DNA of 64,000 nt from WS-2 sp036507005 (GCA_036507005.1 DASXQT010000040.1:30604-94603), one strand, 5' to 3'; counted from the first letter of the stretch, positions 41,624 through 50,517 are shown. Numbers and translations are program-made. Notes: generated from the sequence alone by a model not told the origin.

Positions 41624-43489
41624 GTGTCTTTCGTCGAGCGCATCAAGTCTCTCCCGATCCTGAAGCGCTGGATCGCGCGGCCCAAGCGGGAGTCGGCGAC
41701 CACGTCCGAGGAGGGCGGGCTCGAAGAGACCCTCGACCGCGCCGACCTGCTGCTGGTGCTGGGCCGGGACGTGGAGGCGCAGGCCGCCCTCGAGCCCGCT
41801 CTCCGCCTCGCGCGGGGCGCGCGCGGCCCTCTGGGCCTGCGCCTGCGGGCGCGGACGCGGATCCTGGGCGCCGAGTGCCTGGCGAAGACCGGCGCGCGGG
41901 ACGCGGCGCGACAGAGCCTCTTCGCCGCTCTCGAGGAGCTGGCCGATCTGGGGGTCGAGGCCCGCGCGCAGCGGCTGCGCGAGCGCGCGCAGGCCGATCT
42001 CGGCCTGCTCGCCCGGGCGGACGACCCGAACGACGAGCTGGTCCGGCACGGCGAGCGCGCGCTGGCGCGCGAGTTCGCCTCCCACGACCGCGATGCGCTG
42101 CTGCGGCTCGCCTTCGCGGCCCGCTCGCTGGGGCGCGTGCTGCATGCCCAGGGCCGCTGGCCCGACGCCAAGCGCCTGCTCGAGCAGGCGGTGCGCCTCG
42201 GCCGGCGGCTCGATCCTCCCGCCTCGCCCGCGACCACGGACCCGGCGAGCGAGATGCAGAACCTGTTCTGGTCGCGCGGCCGGGCGGTGTCCTCGGATGC
42301 CGCGCTCGATCTCGGGAGCGTGGCGTGGACGCTCGGCGACCGCGATTCCGCGGTGCGCTGGTTCGACCAGGCCATTACCGCGCTCGAAGGCGCCGACTCG
42401 CCGCTCGCGCGCCTGGTGCGCGCCAAGGCGCTCCTGATGCGCGCCACCTACGAGCCCGATGCGATGACCGGCGAGGGGCGGCGGACCTCGCTGCTCGAGC
42501 GCGCGGTCGAGAACGGGCTCGGGTGCGGGTCGGTTCAGGGCCGGGTGCTCGCCTCCCAGGCCGAGACCGCGCTCGGCACGCTGCACGCCTCGCGCGGCGC
42601 GACGAGCGAGGCCGCGAGCCACCTGCGCCGCGCCCACGAGCACTTGCGAGGGATCGCCGAGCCCGGCGTGGGGATCTACGCCACCCAGCCGCTGGTGCTG
42701 CTCGGGCTCGTGATCGAGGACGCCGACCCCGACGCGGCGTGCGATGCGTTCCGGGCCGCGCTCGGCCGCGGGCGGGAGGAGGGCGATCTCGACTCGCGGC
42801 GGCTCGCGGCGCTGGCCGCGTACCACCTGCACCGGCTGCTGATCGAGCAGGGATGCGTCGAGCAGGCTCGCGGCGTCGTGGACACGCTGGAGGTGCTGCT
42901 CCCCACGCTCGCCCCCGACGCGCGCTCCATGCTCTCGGGCCTCGCGGCGCGCAGCCGCGGCCACCAGTGCCTGCGCGACGAGCGCCCCGACGAGGCGCGA
43001 ACGCACTTCGAGCGCGCCGAGACCGTGGGGCGCGCGAGCGACACTCCGTGGGGCTGCGACCTGGCGCGCGACGCCGCGGCCGATCTCGGCCGCATGGCCC
43101 TGCTCGCCGGGCGCCCGGAGGAGGCCGAGCCCTGCTTCCGGCGCGCGCTCGAGACGCCGCGCGGCGGCCGGAGCCAGGCCGAGGAGAAGTCGGTCCGCGC
43201 CGGGATCACGCTCGAGCTGGTGCAGGCGCTGCTCGCGCTCGACCGCCACGAGGAGGCCGCGGCCGGCCTGCAACGGGCCTTCGACGACGGCTGCGCGAGC
43301 GGACACGGGCGCGGGCGCGAGGTGGCGGCGATCGCCGCCCTGCTGCTCGGCGATCTGGCCTCCGAATCGCCCGAGACGCGCAGACGCTGGTACGAATCCG
43401 CCGCGCAGCTGGGGCGGCTGTGCGGGCGCGAGCGCGGGCGCGAGGTCGTGGCCGACGTCGAAGCGCGGCGCCGGACGCCCGGGGACTGA
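41624..43489 (+). CDS. Large TPR-repeat protein
   Basis: A 621-residue cytoplasmic protein made almost wholly of TPR-like helical pairs (for example LGRVLHAQGRWPDAKRLLEQA and LGRMALLAGRPEEAEPCF). No catalytic motif is seen. GTG at 41624 follows GGAGGAG at good spacing, and the family-like text begins there, so the much longer upstream frame is not real. It lies between the AAA+ gene (56 bases upstream) and the VWA gene (17 bases downstream), so it is probably a scaffold or substrate adaptor for that complex. Confidence 0.86.
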   Translation: MSFVERIKSLPILKRWIARPKRESATTSEEGGLEETLDRADLLLVLGRDVEAQAALEPALRLARGARGPLGLRLRARTRILGAECLAKTGARDAARQSLFAALEELADLGVEARAQRLRERAQADLGLLARADDPNDELVRHGERALAREFASHDRDALLRLAFAARSLGRVLHAQGRWPDAKRLLEQAVRLGRRLDPPASPATTDPASEMQNLFWSRGRAVSSDAALDLGSVAWTLGDRDSAVRWFDQAITALEGADSPLARLVRAKALLMRATYEPDAMTGEGRRTSLLERAVENGLGCGSVQGRVLASQAETALGTLHASRGATSEAASHLRRAHEHLRGIAEPGVGIYATQPLVLLGLVIEDADPDAACDAFRAALGRGREEGDLDSRRLAALAAYHLHRLLIEQGCVEQARGVVDTLEVLLPTLAPDARSMLSGLAARSRGHQCLRDERPDEARTHFERAETVGRASDTPWGCDLARDAAADLGRMALLAGRPEEAEPCFRRALETPRGGRSQAEEKSVRAGITLELVQALLALDRHEEAAAGLQRAFDDGCASGHGRGREVAAIAALLLGDLASESPETRRRWYESAAQLGRLCGRERGREVVADVEARRRTPGD

Positions 43490-43506
43490 GCGGACACCGT
43501 CGCGCC

Positions 43507-44598
43507 ATGCTCTTCGACTACTCGAAGTGGAAGGGGCCCCGGCCCGAGGATCTCCAGTTCCAGCGCCAGCTCATGGAGATCTTCCGCAACTTGCTGCTCC
43601 AGACCGGAGGCAACGTCGAGGAAGCGCTCAAATGGATGGAGCACTTCGGCGAGCAGTATGGATTCCTGAACGAGCGCTTCGGGATCGCCGACTTCAAGAA
43701 GCTGCTCGAGAACTCCGGCGAGGTGGAGCGCACGCCGAAGGGGCTCCAGGTCACGCCCCGGGGCGAGCGGCGCATCCGGCAAGACTCGCTCGACGAGATC
43801 TTCCACGCGCTCGAGGCCGGAGGGACCGGCGACCACCGCACGCCCCAGGCCGGCAAGGGCGGCGAGCGGCTCTCCGAGACCCGCGCCTGGCAGTTCGGCG
43901 ACGACCTCGCCAACCTCGATCCGCTGGGCTCGGTCAGCAACGCCGTCAAGCGCGGCGGCATCGAGGAGCTGAAGCTCACCGAGGACGACCTCGAGGTGTT
44001 CGAGACCGAGCACCTGTCGTCGTGCGCCACCGTGCTCATGGTGGACGTGAGCCACAGCATGATCCTCTACGGCGAGGACCGCATCACGCCGGCGAAGAAG
44101 ATCGCGCTCGCGCTGGCCCAGCTCATCCAGACCCGCTACCCCAAGGACTCGCTCGACGTGGTGCTGTTCGGCGACGACGCCGCGCGCGTCCGGCTCGGCG
44201 ACCTGATGAAGATCCAGGCCGGGCCGTTCCACACGAATACCCGGGCCGGGCTCCAGCTCGCGCGCCGCATCCTCGAGGGGCGCAAGGGCGTCAACAAGCA
44301 GATCTTCATGATCACGGACGGCAAGCCGTCCGCGATCCGCGAGTACGGCCGGCTCTACAAGAACCCCTTCGGGCTCGATCCCAAGATCGTGAACAAGACG
44401 CTCGAGGAGGCCTCCCAGTGCCGCCGCAAGCGCATCACGATCACCACCTTCATGCTGGCCACCGACGCGCCGCTCTTGGATTTCGTGCGCAAGCTCACGG
44501 CTTTGAACCACGGGCGGATCTACGAGACCGACCCGCAGAACGTGGGCGCCTACGTGTTCCGCGACTTCGTGCGAAACCGGAGGAAGCGCGTGCACTGA
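43507..44598 (+). CDS. VWA (MIDAS) domain protein, MoxR partner
   Basis: A 363-residue protein. Residues 1-165 are a helical region (LFDYSKWKGPRPEDLQFQ onward), and residues 172-363 are a von Willebrand A domain with an intact metal site: DVSHS (Asp180, Ser182, Ser184), Thr in FHTNTRAGL, and Asp in MITDGKP. The domain is followed by a short basic tail. It closes the AAA+/TPR/VWA operon. No signal peptide or membrane segment is seen, unlike the periplasmic BatA/B type, so the complex is cytoplasmic, as in RavA-ViaA or CbbQ-CbbO. Target unknown. Confidence 0.94.
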   Translation: MLFDYSKWKGPRPEDLQFQRQLMEIFRNLLLQTGGNVEEALKWMEHFGEQYGFLNERFGIADFKKLLENSGEVERTPKGLQVTPRGERRIRQDSLDEIFHALEAGGTGDHRTPQAGKGGERLSETRAWQFGDDLANLDPLGSVSNAVKRGGIEELKLTEDDLEVFETEHLSSCATVLMVDVSHSMILYGEDRITPAKKIALALAQLIQTRYPKDSLDVVLFGDDAARVRLGDLMKIQAGPFHTNTRAGLQLARRILEGRKGVNKQIFMITDGKPSAIREYGRLYKNPFGLDPKIVNKTLEEASQCRRKRITITTFMLATDAPLLDFVRKLTALNHGRIYETDPQNVGAYVFRDFVRNRRKRVH

Positions 44599-44966
44599 GG
44601 CGGGGATGAGTCCGGCGGCCGTCACCGGCAGGCACGCGCCGGCGCGCGCGCGAGCCGCATGGAGCGCCGAGGAGTGCGCGCCGGCTCCGCGCCGCCGTCA
44701 TGCGCGCCTCGCGGCCGTCCTGCGCGGCCGTGCGCGCTTCCGCGACCTGCGCCGGCTCCCGGCGGCGCGATGACCCTTCCATCAGGTCGGGCACCCGCCC
44801 GGGCCCCGGTACCTGTGGCCCCGGGAGCAGGTCTTCCAGCCACCCCGATTGGCGCGGGTCATCGTGCGGTTGGCTTTCGGTGGGGTTGGGGCAAGGCCTC
44901 GAGGGGCCGGCCGGAGCCGATCATCGAAACTGCCTCCGGGTCCTTCCACTGCGGGCCGTCGCACTC
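44599..44966. other. 368-base region between convergent genes
   Basis: This stretch lies between the VWA gene and the end of the S9 peptidase gene. It holds one candidate small gene on the minus strand (44698..44862, listed separately). I see no RNA gene, no clear terminator with a T-run and no promoter-like pair in the remainder; other open frames here are Arg-rich GC artefacts. Confidence 0.5.
44698..44862 (-). CDS. Small zinc-ribbon-like ORF with in-frame UGA
   Basis: From ATG at 44862 the minus strand encodes MTRANRGGWKTCSRGHRYRG, then PGGCPT, then UGA at 44784..44782, then WKGHRAAG and an Arg/Lys tail to a stop at 44698. The text WKTCSRGH...CPxCW is, from memory, that of a widespread family of tiny Cys-rich proteins whose ligand set would be C12, H16, C24 and C27; UGA stands exactly at the fourth ligand. 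Without readthrough the product is 26 residues. A nonsense mutation (TGC/TGT to TGA), a sequencing error or UGA recoding could explain it. No good ribosome site is visible. Confidence 0.35.
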
Positions 44967-47177
44967 TCACCCGCGCCGGCGCGCTCCCCCTCGCGCAAGC
45001 GGGCGCTGCCGCGGCCGCGCCGCCTGCCGGCGCGGCTTGCCGGCCCGCGGAGCCCGGGCCGGAGCCGCCGCCGGCGCCGCCGCCGGTACGTTCGCAGGCG
45101 CCTCGGCCCGCTGGAACGGCTCGTCGAACTCGGGAGCGCTCTCGCCCAGAAGGAAGCGCCCGAACCAGCGGCGGTAGAGGCTCAGCCGCTGGACCCGCCG
45201 CGAAGGCGTGCCGCTCCGGGACAGCTCGTGGTTCTCGCCCGGGAAGCGCACCATCGCGGTCTTCTTCTTCTGCTGCTTCAGGGCGCGGAACATGGTCTCG
45301 CCCTGCCCGATCGGCGTGCGCCAGTCGTCCTCGCTGTGCACGATGAAGAGCGGCGTGGTGATGCGCGCGGCGAAGGTCACCGGTGAGCGCTCGGCGTGCT
45401 CCGCGGGATCTTCGAACGGCGGTTTCCGGAACCAGGACTCGTTGAAGAGCGCGAAGTCCGAGCTGTAGTACATCGAGGCCCAGTCGGCGACGCAGCGGTC
45501 GGTCACCGCCGCGGCGAAGCGTTCGGTCTGCGTGACGATCCAGTTGGTGAGCAGCCCGCCGCCGCTCCCGCCGCACACGCCGAGACGCTTCGCGTCCACG
45601 AAGCCGCGCTTCAGCACCTCGTCCACCCCGATCATCAGGTCGCGGTAGTCGTCGCCCGGGTAGTGGTACTGGATGACGTTCGCGAACTCGGACCCGTAGC
45701 TGGTGCTGCCGCGCGGGTTGGTGAAGAGCACGACGAAGCCGGCGGCCGCGAACACCTGGAACTCGTGGAAGAAGCTGAAGCCGTAGGGCACGTGGGGGCC
45801 GCCGTGGATCGCGAGGATCAGCGGGTACTTCTTGGCGGGATCGAAATCCGGCGGCTTCACGAGCCAGGCCTGGATGCGGGCGCCGTCGAACGACGGGTAC
45901 CAGAACTCCTCGAGCCCGGCGAGCTTCGTCTCCTCGAGCAGCCCGTCGTTCGGGCTGCAGAGCTTGGTGAGCTTGCGCGACGCGACATCGAGGAGGTGGA
46001 GATCGCCCGGGCGCGTCCAGTCGCCGATCGTGAGCGCCCAGCGCCGCCCGTCCGCGCTGCCGGTGCCGGCGATCAGGTCGCGGCCCGCGGGCGTCAGCTC
46101 GGTGATCTCTCCGCCCGCGAGCGGCGCCGAGACCAGCAGCGCGCTCCCGTGCTTCGCCATCATCGCGATGACCGCGTCGCCGCCCGGGCCGAAGCCGAGC
46201 GGGATCTCGCCGCCGCCGCGCGGCGGGTGCTGATCCGCCGAGACGCCCTCGCCGAAGGGGAAGTCGGCGCGCGCGGAGATCGGCCGGACCGAGAGCGCCT
46301 TTGCCCCGTCCCCGGCCGGCGCGGGCGCGCCGAGCAGCAGGCCGGGCTGGTCGTAGGAGAGGACGCGCTCCCCGAAGAGACACCCGGTCATCGCGATCCT
46401 TCCGCCCGCGCCCTCGCGGAACGCGCTCACCGTGCCGTCCATCTCGGTGAGCGGCTCGAGGCGCGCGCCGCCTTCCGGCGCCTCGAGGTCCGCCGCGACG
46501 CGGTAGAGCCACAGGCGGTCGCGCCCGAACCACGGCTGGTCGCGCCGGTCCGAGAGGAAGAGCAGATGGCGGCCGTCGCGCGACCACCGCGGCGCGGCCT
46601 CGGCAAATCGGCCGGTCGTGACCTGGCGCGGCTCGCCCTCCGCCGCGTCGATCACCCACAGGTGCGGCAGATGATCCGGGTCGAGGAAGCCCTGCTCGTT
46701 CCAGCGCCACACCGGCTGCGTGACCAGGCGTCCGGGCTCGTGCTTCGGCTTCTTCTTCTCGGGATCGTCGAGCGCGGGGTTCGTCCGGCTCGTGAACGCG
46801 ATGCGGCGCCCGTCGGGCGACCAGGCGGGCTCGGATGCGCTCTTCTCGAGCTTGGTCCGCTGCACGGCCTCGCCGCCTTCCATCGGCAGCACCATGAGCT
46901 GGCCGGGCTTCTCGGCCTCGGGGGCGCGCACGAAGGCGAGCCGCGTCCCGTCCGGCGACCAGCGCGGCTGCGAGTCGCGCTCGCCCGAGGTCAGCCGGCG
47001 CAGGCCCGCGCCGTCGGCGTTCACGCGCCAGATCGCGGTGCGGTACTCGTCGGCCTCGGCGTCCACCCACACCCGGGTGAAGGCGACGCGCGATCCGTCG
47101 GGGGAGATCTGGGGGTCCGCGATCCAGTGGAGCGCGGTCAGGTCCTCGATCGTGAGCTTGCGTGGGGCGGGGGGCAT
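44967..47177 (-). CDS. S9 family serine peptidase (prolyl oligopeptidase / acylaminoacyl peptidase type)
   Basis: A 736-residue peptidase. Residues 1-420 are a WD40/TolB-like propeller with repeated (S/T)PDGxR blades (ISPDGSRVAFTR, WSPDGTRLAFVR), and the C-terminal alpha/beta hydrolase holds Ser538 in VCGGSGGGLLTN, Asp618 in HSEDDWRTP, and His650 in GENHELSRSG. All catalytic residues are present. There is no signal peptide, so it probably cleaves short peptides in the cytoplasm. The last 45 residues are an Ala/Pro/Arg-rich tail not typical of the family. ATG at 47177 has GAGG eight bases upstream. Confidence 0.93.
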   Translation of the reverse strand: MPPAPRKLTIEDLTALHWIADPQISPDGSRVAFTRVWVDAEADEYRTAIWRVNADGAGLRRLTSGERDSQPRWSPDGTRLAFVRAPEAEKPGQLMVLPMEGGEAVQRTKLEKSASEPAWSPDGRRIAFTSRTNPALDDPEKKKPKHEPGRLVTQPVWRWNEQGFLDPDHLPHLWVIDAAEGEPRQVTTGRFAEAAPRWSRDGRHLLFLSDRRDQPWFGRDRLWLYRVAADLEAPEGGARLEPLTEMDGTVSAFREGAGGRIAMTGCLFGERVLSYDQPGLLLGAPAPAGDGAKALSVRPISARADFPFGEGVSADQHPPRGGGEIPLGFGPGGDAVIAMMAKHGSALLVSAPLAGGEITELTPAGRDLIAGTGSADGRRWALTIGDWTRPGDLHLLDVASRKLTKLCSPNDGLLEETKLAGLEEFWYPSFDGARIQAWLVKPPDFDPAKKYPLILAIHGGPHVPYGFSFFHEFQVFAAAGFVVLFTNPRGSTSYGSEFANVIQYHYPGDDYRDLMIGVDEVLKRGFVDAKRLGVCGGSGGGLLTNWIVTQTERFAAAVTDRCVADWASMYYSSDFALFNESWFRKPPFEDPAEHAERSPVTFAARITTPLFIVHSEDDWRTPIGQGETMFRALKQQKKKTAMVRFPGENHELSRSGTPSRRVQRLSLYRRWFGRFLLGESAPEFDEPFQRAEAPANVPAAAPAAAPARAPRAGKPRRQAARPRQRPLARGGARRRG

Positions 47178-47497
47178 GTGTGGTCCTCGATGAGTCTGTC
47201 GGGCAGCCGTTCCGTCGAACCGCCGCCGCCCGTGTGTGGAAACGCCGAACCCGCAACGGGGCGCACCGCCTGGGAGAGCCCGCGGCTCTCGCCGCGGAAG
47301 CGCATCGTTAGGCCGGCCATTATGCCACGAGCCGCCCGGCGCTGGGCACGGAGCTTCGGCTGGCCACCGCGCGGAAGGGGAGGCACGTCAGGCCCGAGAA
47401 ACCGTGCGGAACCAAAAACTGCTGACGACGCCCGCCGCCGGTGCTACGGTCCGGGCTCAGAGGCCGTCGGAGATCGACCCAGAGCAAGGAGGGAGTC
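47178..47497. other. 320-base divergent intergenic region
   Basis: Lies between the divergent S9 peptidase and alpha/beta-barrel genes and must hold both promoters. A weak plus-strand pair CTGACG (47422) and TACGGT (47445) with 17-base spacing precedes the 47498 gene; nothing stronger is visible. No credible gene on either strand. Confidence 0.4.
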
Positions 47498-47836
47498 ATG
47501 CTGCTCGTTCGCGAGATCATGTACTGCAAGCCGGGCAAGGTCCGCCCGATGGTCGAGAAGTCCCTGACCATGGCGAGGATGATGGAGAAATCCGGTCTGG
47601 GGAAGTGCCGGGTCATGACCGACTTCGTGGGGGAGCGCTACTGGACCGCGATCATGGAGTTCGAGGTCAAGGACATGAAGTCCTTCGACGACATGATGGC
47701 CGGCACGGGGATGAGCGCCGCCGACAACAAGGAGATGGAGAACGTGATGAAGGGCTATCACGATCTCGTCGAGTACGGGAAGCGGGAGATCTACAAGATC
47801 GAGCAGGTCCCGGCGGCGGTCGGCGCCGCCCGCTGA
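47498..47836 (+). CDS. Small dimeric alpha/beta-barrel (NIPSNAP/ABM-like) protein
   Basis: A 112-residue protein. MLLVREIMYCKPGKVRPMVEK at the N-terminus and YWTAIMEFEVKDMKSFDDMM in the middle give the beta-alpha-beta-beta pattern of dimeric alpha+beta barrel proteins (NIPSNAP, ABM monooxygenases). It is Met-rich (about 14 residues). ATG at 47498 follows an excellent AAGGAGG site. The gene is monocistronic and followed by a strong terminator at 47966. Enzyme activity cannot be read from sequence; many relatives are uncharacterised. Confidence 0.8.
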   Translation: MLLVREIMYCKPGKVRPMVEKSLTMARMMEKSGLGKCRVMTDFVGERYWTAIMEFEVKDMKSFDDMMAGTGMSAADNKEMENVMKGYHDLVEYGKREIYKIEQVPAAVGAAR

Positions 47837-48190
47837 GCGCCGCAGGCGCTCGGCGGCGGAGCCTTCGAGGAGGCTGCGGCGCGGATCGCCTGGACCGCTA
47901 CGAATCAGCCTTCGACGATGACCGGATCGTCCTGCTCCGGCAGGTCGGAACACCAGCCAACGATCCGCCCCGCTCGAAGATGTCCGAGCGGGGCGTTCGA
48001 TTTCATGCGGTCCCGAGCGGACACGAGCTGCTACGCGAGGTTGGGTCTGGCCGAGAGAAGGCATCTGAACATCGGAGAGGCGCCTCAGCGGCTGACAGGG
48101 TCAAGAGTTTCCAAGCGTCCGCTCGCCAGTGGAAGCACCGCGCCTACAACGCAGCGCAAATTCTGATCACCGGGTCGCAGGGAGGTTGTG
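47837..48190. other. 354-base intergenic region with terminator
   Basis: Between the alpha/beta-barrel gene and the DUF1259 gene. It contains the Rho-independent terminator at 47966..48003, and about 185 bases downstream of it lead to the DUF1259 ribosome site. Open frames here (for example 47918..48166) show no protein-like pattern and run through the terminator hairpin. Confidence 0.5.
47966..48003 (+). terminator. Rho-independent terminator
   Basis: CGCCCCGCTCG (47966..47976), an 8-base loop, then the exact complement CGAGCGGGGCG (47985..47995), followed by TTCGATTT. The 11-base GC stem with a T-rich tail is a convincing intrinsic terminator 130 bases after the 47498..47836 gene. Confidence 0.75.
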
Positions 48191-49063
48191 ATGGATTGCC
48201 TGATCGCGCTCACCGCTCTGGTGCTCGCGGCCGCGCCGCCCGCACACGCGGCAACCGTCGATACCGCCAGGATCGAGCAGCTCACGGGAGCGAAGGGCAA
48301 ACTGGATCGCGCGGCCGGCGTCTTCAAGGTTTCGGTTCCTCGCACCGATCTGGCGCTCACGGTTGGTGGTGTCAAGCTCACCCCGCCCTCGGGGCTGACC
48401 TCGTGGGCTGCATTCGAACCCATGGGCGCCGAGGCGATGGTGATGGGGGACATGGTGCTGACCGAGGACCAGGTCAACCCCGTCATGAGCACCGCCCTGG
48501 AGAACGGGCTCGAGGTCACCGCCCTCCACAACCACTTCCTCGGTGAGACCCCGCGGGTGATGTTCATGCACATCGGCGGCAGTGGCGGCATCGCACAGCT
48601 CGCCGGCGCCGTTGGCAAGGTGTTCGCCAGCATCAAGGAGCCAGGCGCGCCGCTACCCCACGCCGACATCGACCCCGCGCAGACGCAGCTCGCGACCGAC
48701 CAGCTCGAGACGATCCTCGGGCACCGCGGGGACCTTTCCGGGGGCGTCTACAAGGTCACGATCGGGCGCACGGCGCGCATGCATGGTCACGCCATCGGCA
48801 ACACCATGGGCGTCAACACCTGGGCCGCCTTCTCGGGTACGAACGATCAGGCGGTGGTCGACGGTGACTTCGCCATGACCGAGTCCGAGCTGCAGCCGGT
48901 GCTCAAGGCGCTCCGGCACGCGGACATTCAGATCGTCGCGATTCATCAACACATGACCGGCGAGGAGCCGCGCATCATGTTCCTACACTATTGGGGGATC
49001 GGGCGCGCGGAAGACCTCGCTCGAGGGCTGCGCGCCGCCCTCGAGCAGACTCACGCCAAGTGA
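48191..49063 (+). CDS. Exported DUF1259 (LppY/LpqO-like) protein
   Basis: A 290-residue protein with a short signal peptide (residues 1-20, ending AHA-A) and two DUF1259 repeats: each half has an N(T/S)W.AF core and a His-rich segment, ALHNHFLGETPRVMFMHIGG in the first and AIHQHMTGEEPRIMFLHYWG in the second. The paired His motifs suggest a metal site. Function is unknown in the family. ATG at 48191 follows GGGAGG at five bases; the GTG one codon earlier is too close. Its stop overlaps the ATG of a broken exported-protein gene (TGATG), so it once headed a small operon. Confidence 0.92.
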   Translation: MDCLIALTALVLAAAPPAHAATVDTARIEQLTGAKGKLDRAAGVFKVSVPRTDLALTVGGVKLTPPSGLTSWAAFEPMGAEAMVMGDMVLTEDQVNPVMSTALENGLEVTALHNHFLGETPRVMFMHIGGSGGIAQLAGAVGKVFASIKEPGAPLPHADIDPAQTQLATDQLETILGHRGDLSGGVYKVTIGRTARMHGHAIGNTMGVNTWAAFSGTNDQAVVDGDFAMTESELQPVLKALRHADIQIVAIHQHMTGEEPRIMFLHYWGIGRAEDLARGLRAALEQTHAK

Positions 49064-49164
49064 TGCGCCTCGTTCCCGCGCTGCTCGTGTTCCTGGCGCT
49101 CGCGAGCGGCGCGGAAGGGTCCACGACGAGAACGTGCCGATGCCTCCGGCGCCTGCGGGAATGA
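49063..49164 (+). pseudogene. Signal-peptide stub of a truncated exported protein
   Basis: ATG at 49063 overlaps the DUF1259 stop (TGATG) and encodes MRLVPALLVFLALASGAEGS, a perfect signal peptide. After about residue 23 the frame runs into the antisense end of a truncated dehydrogenase and stops at 49164. The rest of the gene is missing, so this is a 5' stub left at a rearrangement or at an assembly junction near 49129. Confidence 0.55.
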
Positions 49165-49610
49165 ACACCTTCTGGCCGGGCTTGATGTCTGCACGCTCCC
49201 TCAGCGCTTGCCACGACGTCAGTCCGACCATCGGGATCGAGGCCGCTTGCACGAAGTCCAGACGCGCTGGTTTCGGGGCTGCAGCGCTCTCGGGCACAAC
49301 GGCGAGCTCGGCGAGAGCACCGGTGCGCAGTCCGAAAACGCTGGCGAAGACCGAGTCGCCCGGCTTGAGGCGCGTGACGCTGCGCCCCGCCACTGCCACC
49401 CGGCCCGCCACATCGCTCCCCAGCGTGGCCGGGAACTCAGGCCGGAGGATGGCCTTCGTCTCTCCGTTCCGAATCCTGTTGTCCACCTGGTTCAAGCCGG
49501 CGGCGTAGACCTGAACGAGAATCTCATCCGGCCTTGGCTCTGGCCTGGGAACGTCCCCAAAGGCGACTTGATCGGGTCCGCCATACCTTATTGAGGACCA
49601 GTGCTCTCAT
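49130..49610 (-). pseudogene. Zinc-type alcohol dehydrogenase / quinone oxidoreductase, frameshifted and truncated
   Basis: From ATG at 49610 the frame reads MRALVLN, then one extra base (T at 49588/49589 on the plus strand) shifts it; in the new frame the text RYGGPDQVAFGDVPRPEPRP continues the family N-terminus without a break. The homology runs through TLGSDVAGRV, FVQAASIPMVGLTSWQALRE and KVFIPAGAGGIGTF, then ends abruptly at about 49130, where the nucleotide-binding domain and C-terminus are missing. The ATG overlaps the SDR stop as ATGA. Two independent lesions mean it cannot make enzyme. It would have been the third gene of a TetR-SDR-ADH operon. Confidence 0.86.
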
Positions 49611-50479
49611 CGCCCAGACCCCGACAACGCGTCGAGCTGCAGGTCTTTTCGGATGCCGCCGTCCATCAAGGTGCCGGGCGCGAACCTGCGAAGCAGTCGC
49701 AGACGTCTCGCGCGTCCACCCGCGGTGTACCGGAGCTTCGGGCGGGCCGCGCGCGCCGCTTCCAGCACGACATCGGCCACGATGCCCGGCGGGTCGGCAG
49801 TGGCCATCACCTCTCGCAGGGTGTTGCCCAGGGCAGCGCGGATCTCGCGGTACTCCTCGAGCTTCGCGTCGGGTTCCATGAAGTGCGCGTCGAACTGCGT
49901 CTTCGTGTACGCGGGCTCGATGACCGAGACGCGGATGCCCCTGGTGCGCAGCTCGTGGTCGAGGGACTCCGAATAGCCTTCGACCGCGTGCTTGGTCGCC
50001 GCGTAGAGAGCCCCGTACGGCATCGGTAGGAAGCCGAGCACGGAGCCGATATTGATGATGCGGCCACGCCCCTGGTGTCTCATGTAGGGGACGACGGCAC
50101 GCGTCATCCGCACCATCCCGAAGAAGTTCGTGTCGAATATCGCCCGGGCCTGGTCCAGGGAGCTCTCTTCCGCTCCGGCGGGAGCGACGCCGAAGCCGGC
50201 GTTGTTGACGAGCAGGTCGATGCGTCCGTCTGACCGCACCACCGTCCTGACAGCAGCCTCGACGGATTCATCCCGGGTCACGTCGAGGGGCAGCATCTTG
50301 AACGATCGTTTGCTCGACTCGCTCACCCGTCTGCTCGTGCCGTAGACCTTGTAGCCGGCCGCCGCGAGCCGCTCCGCCGTGGCCTCGCCGATGCCAGACG
50401 ACGCGCCGGTAACGAGGGCCACGGATTCTTCAAGCTTGACGGGAATGCCCTTCGACCCGCTCTGCATGATGATCGTCAT
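49607..50479 (-). CDS. Short-chain dehydrogenase/reductase
   Basis: A 290-residue classical SDR. Cofactor motif VALVTGASSGIGEAT, NNAG in LLVNNAGFGVAP, the catalytic Ser in NIGSVLGFLP, and YxxxK in YAATKHAVEGYS are all intact. The N-terminal extension of about 16 residues is modest. ATG at 50479 follows GGGGG at eight bases. It lies 38 bases downstream of the TetR gene and overlaps the dehydrogenase pseudogene. Base composition is clearly lower in GC than the window average, as for its two neighbours, which suggests transfer. Such TetR-SDR-ADH sets usually act on reactive carbonyls or xenobiotics. Confidence 0.94.
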   Translation of the reverse strand: MTIIMQSGSKGIPVKLEESVALVTGASSGIGEATAERLAAAGYKVYGTSRRVSESSKRSFKMLPLDVTRDESVEAAVRTVVRSDGRIDLLVNNAGFGVAPAGAEESSLDQARAIFDTNFFGMVRMTRAVVPYMRHQGRGRIINIGSVLGFLPMPYGALYAATKHAVEGYSESLDHELRTRGIRVSVIEPAYTKTQFDAHFMEPDAKLEEYREIRAALGNTLREVMATADPPGIVADVVLEAARAARPKLRYTAGGRARRLRLLRRFAPGTLMDGGIRKDLQLDALSGSGR

Positions 50480-50517
50480 ATCTACCCCCAAGCGTAAGCT
50501 ACCGTGAACACGGGGCG

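Noticed and set aside
47918..48166. An 82-codon ORF between the alpha/beta-barrel and DUF1259 genes
   Set aside because: It runs straight through the terminator hairpin and its composition is not protein-like.
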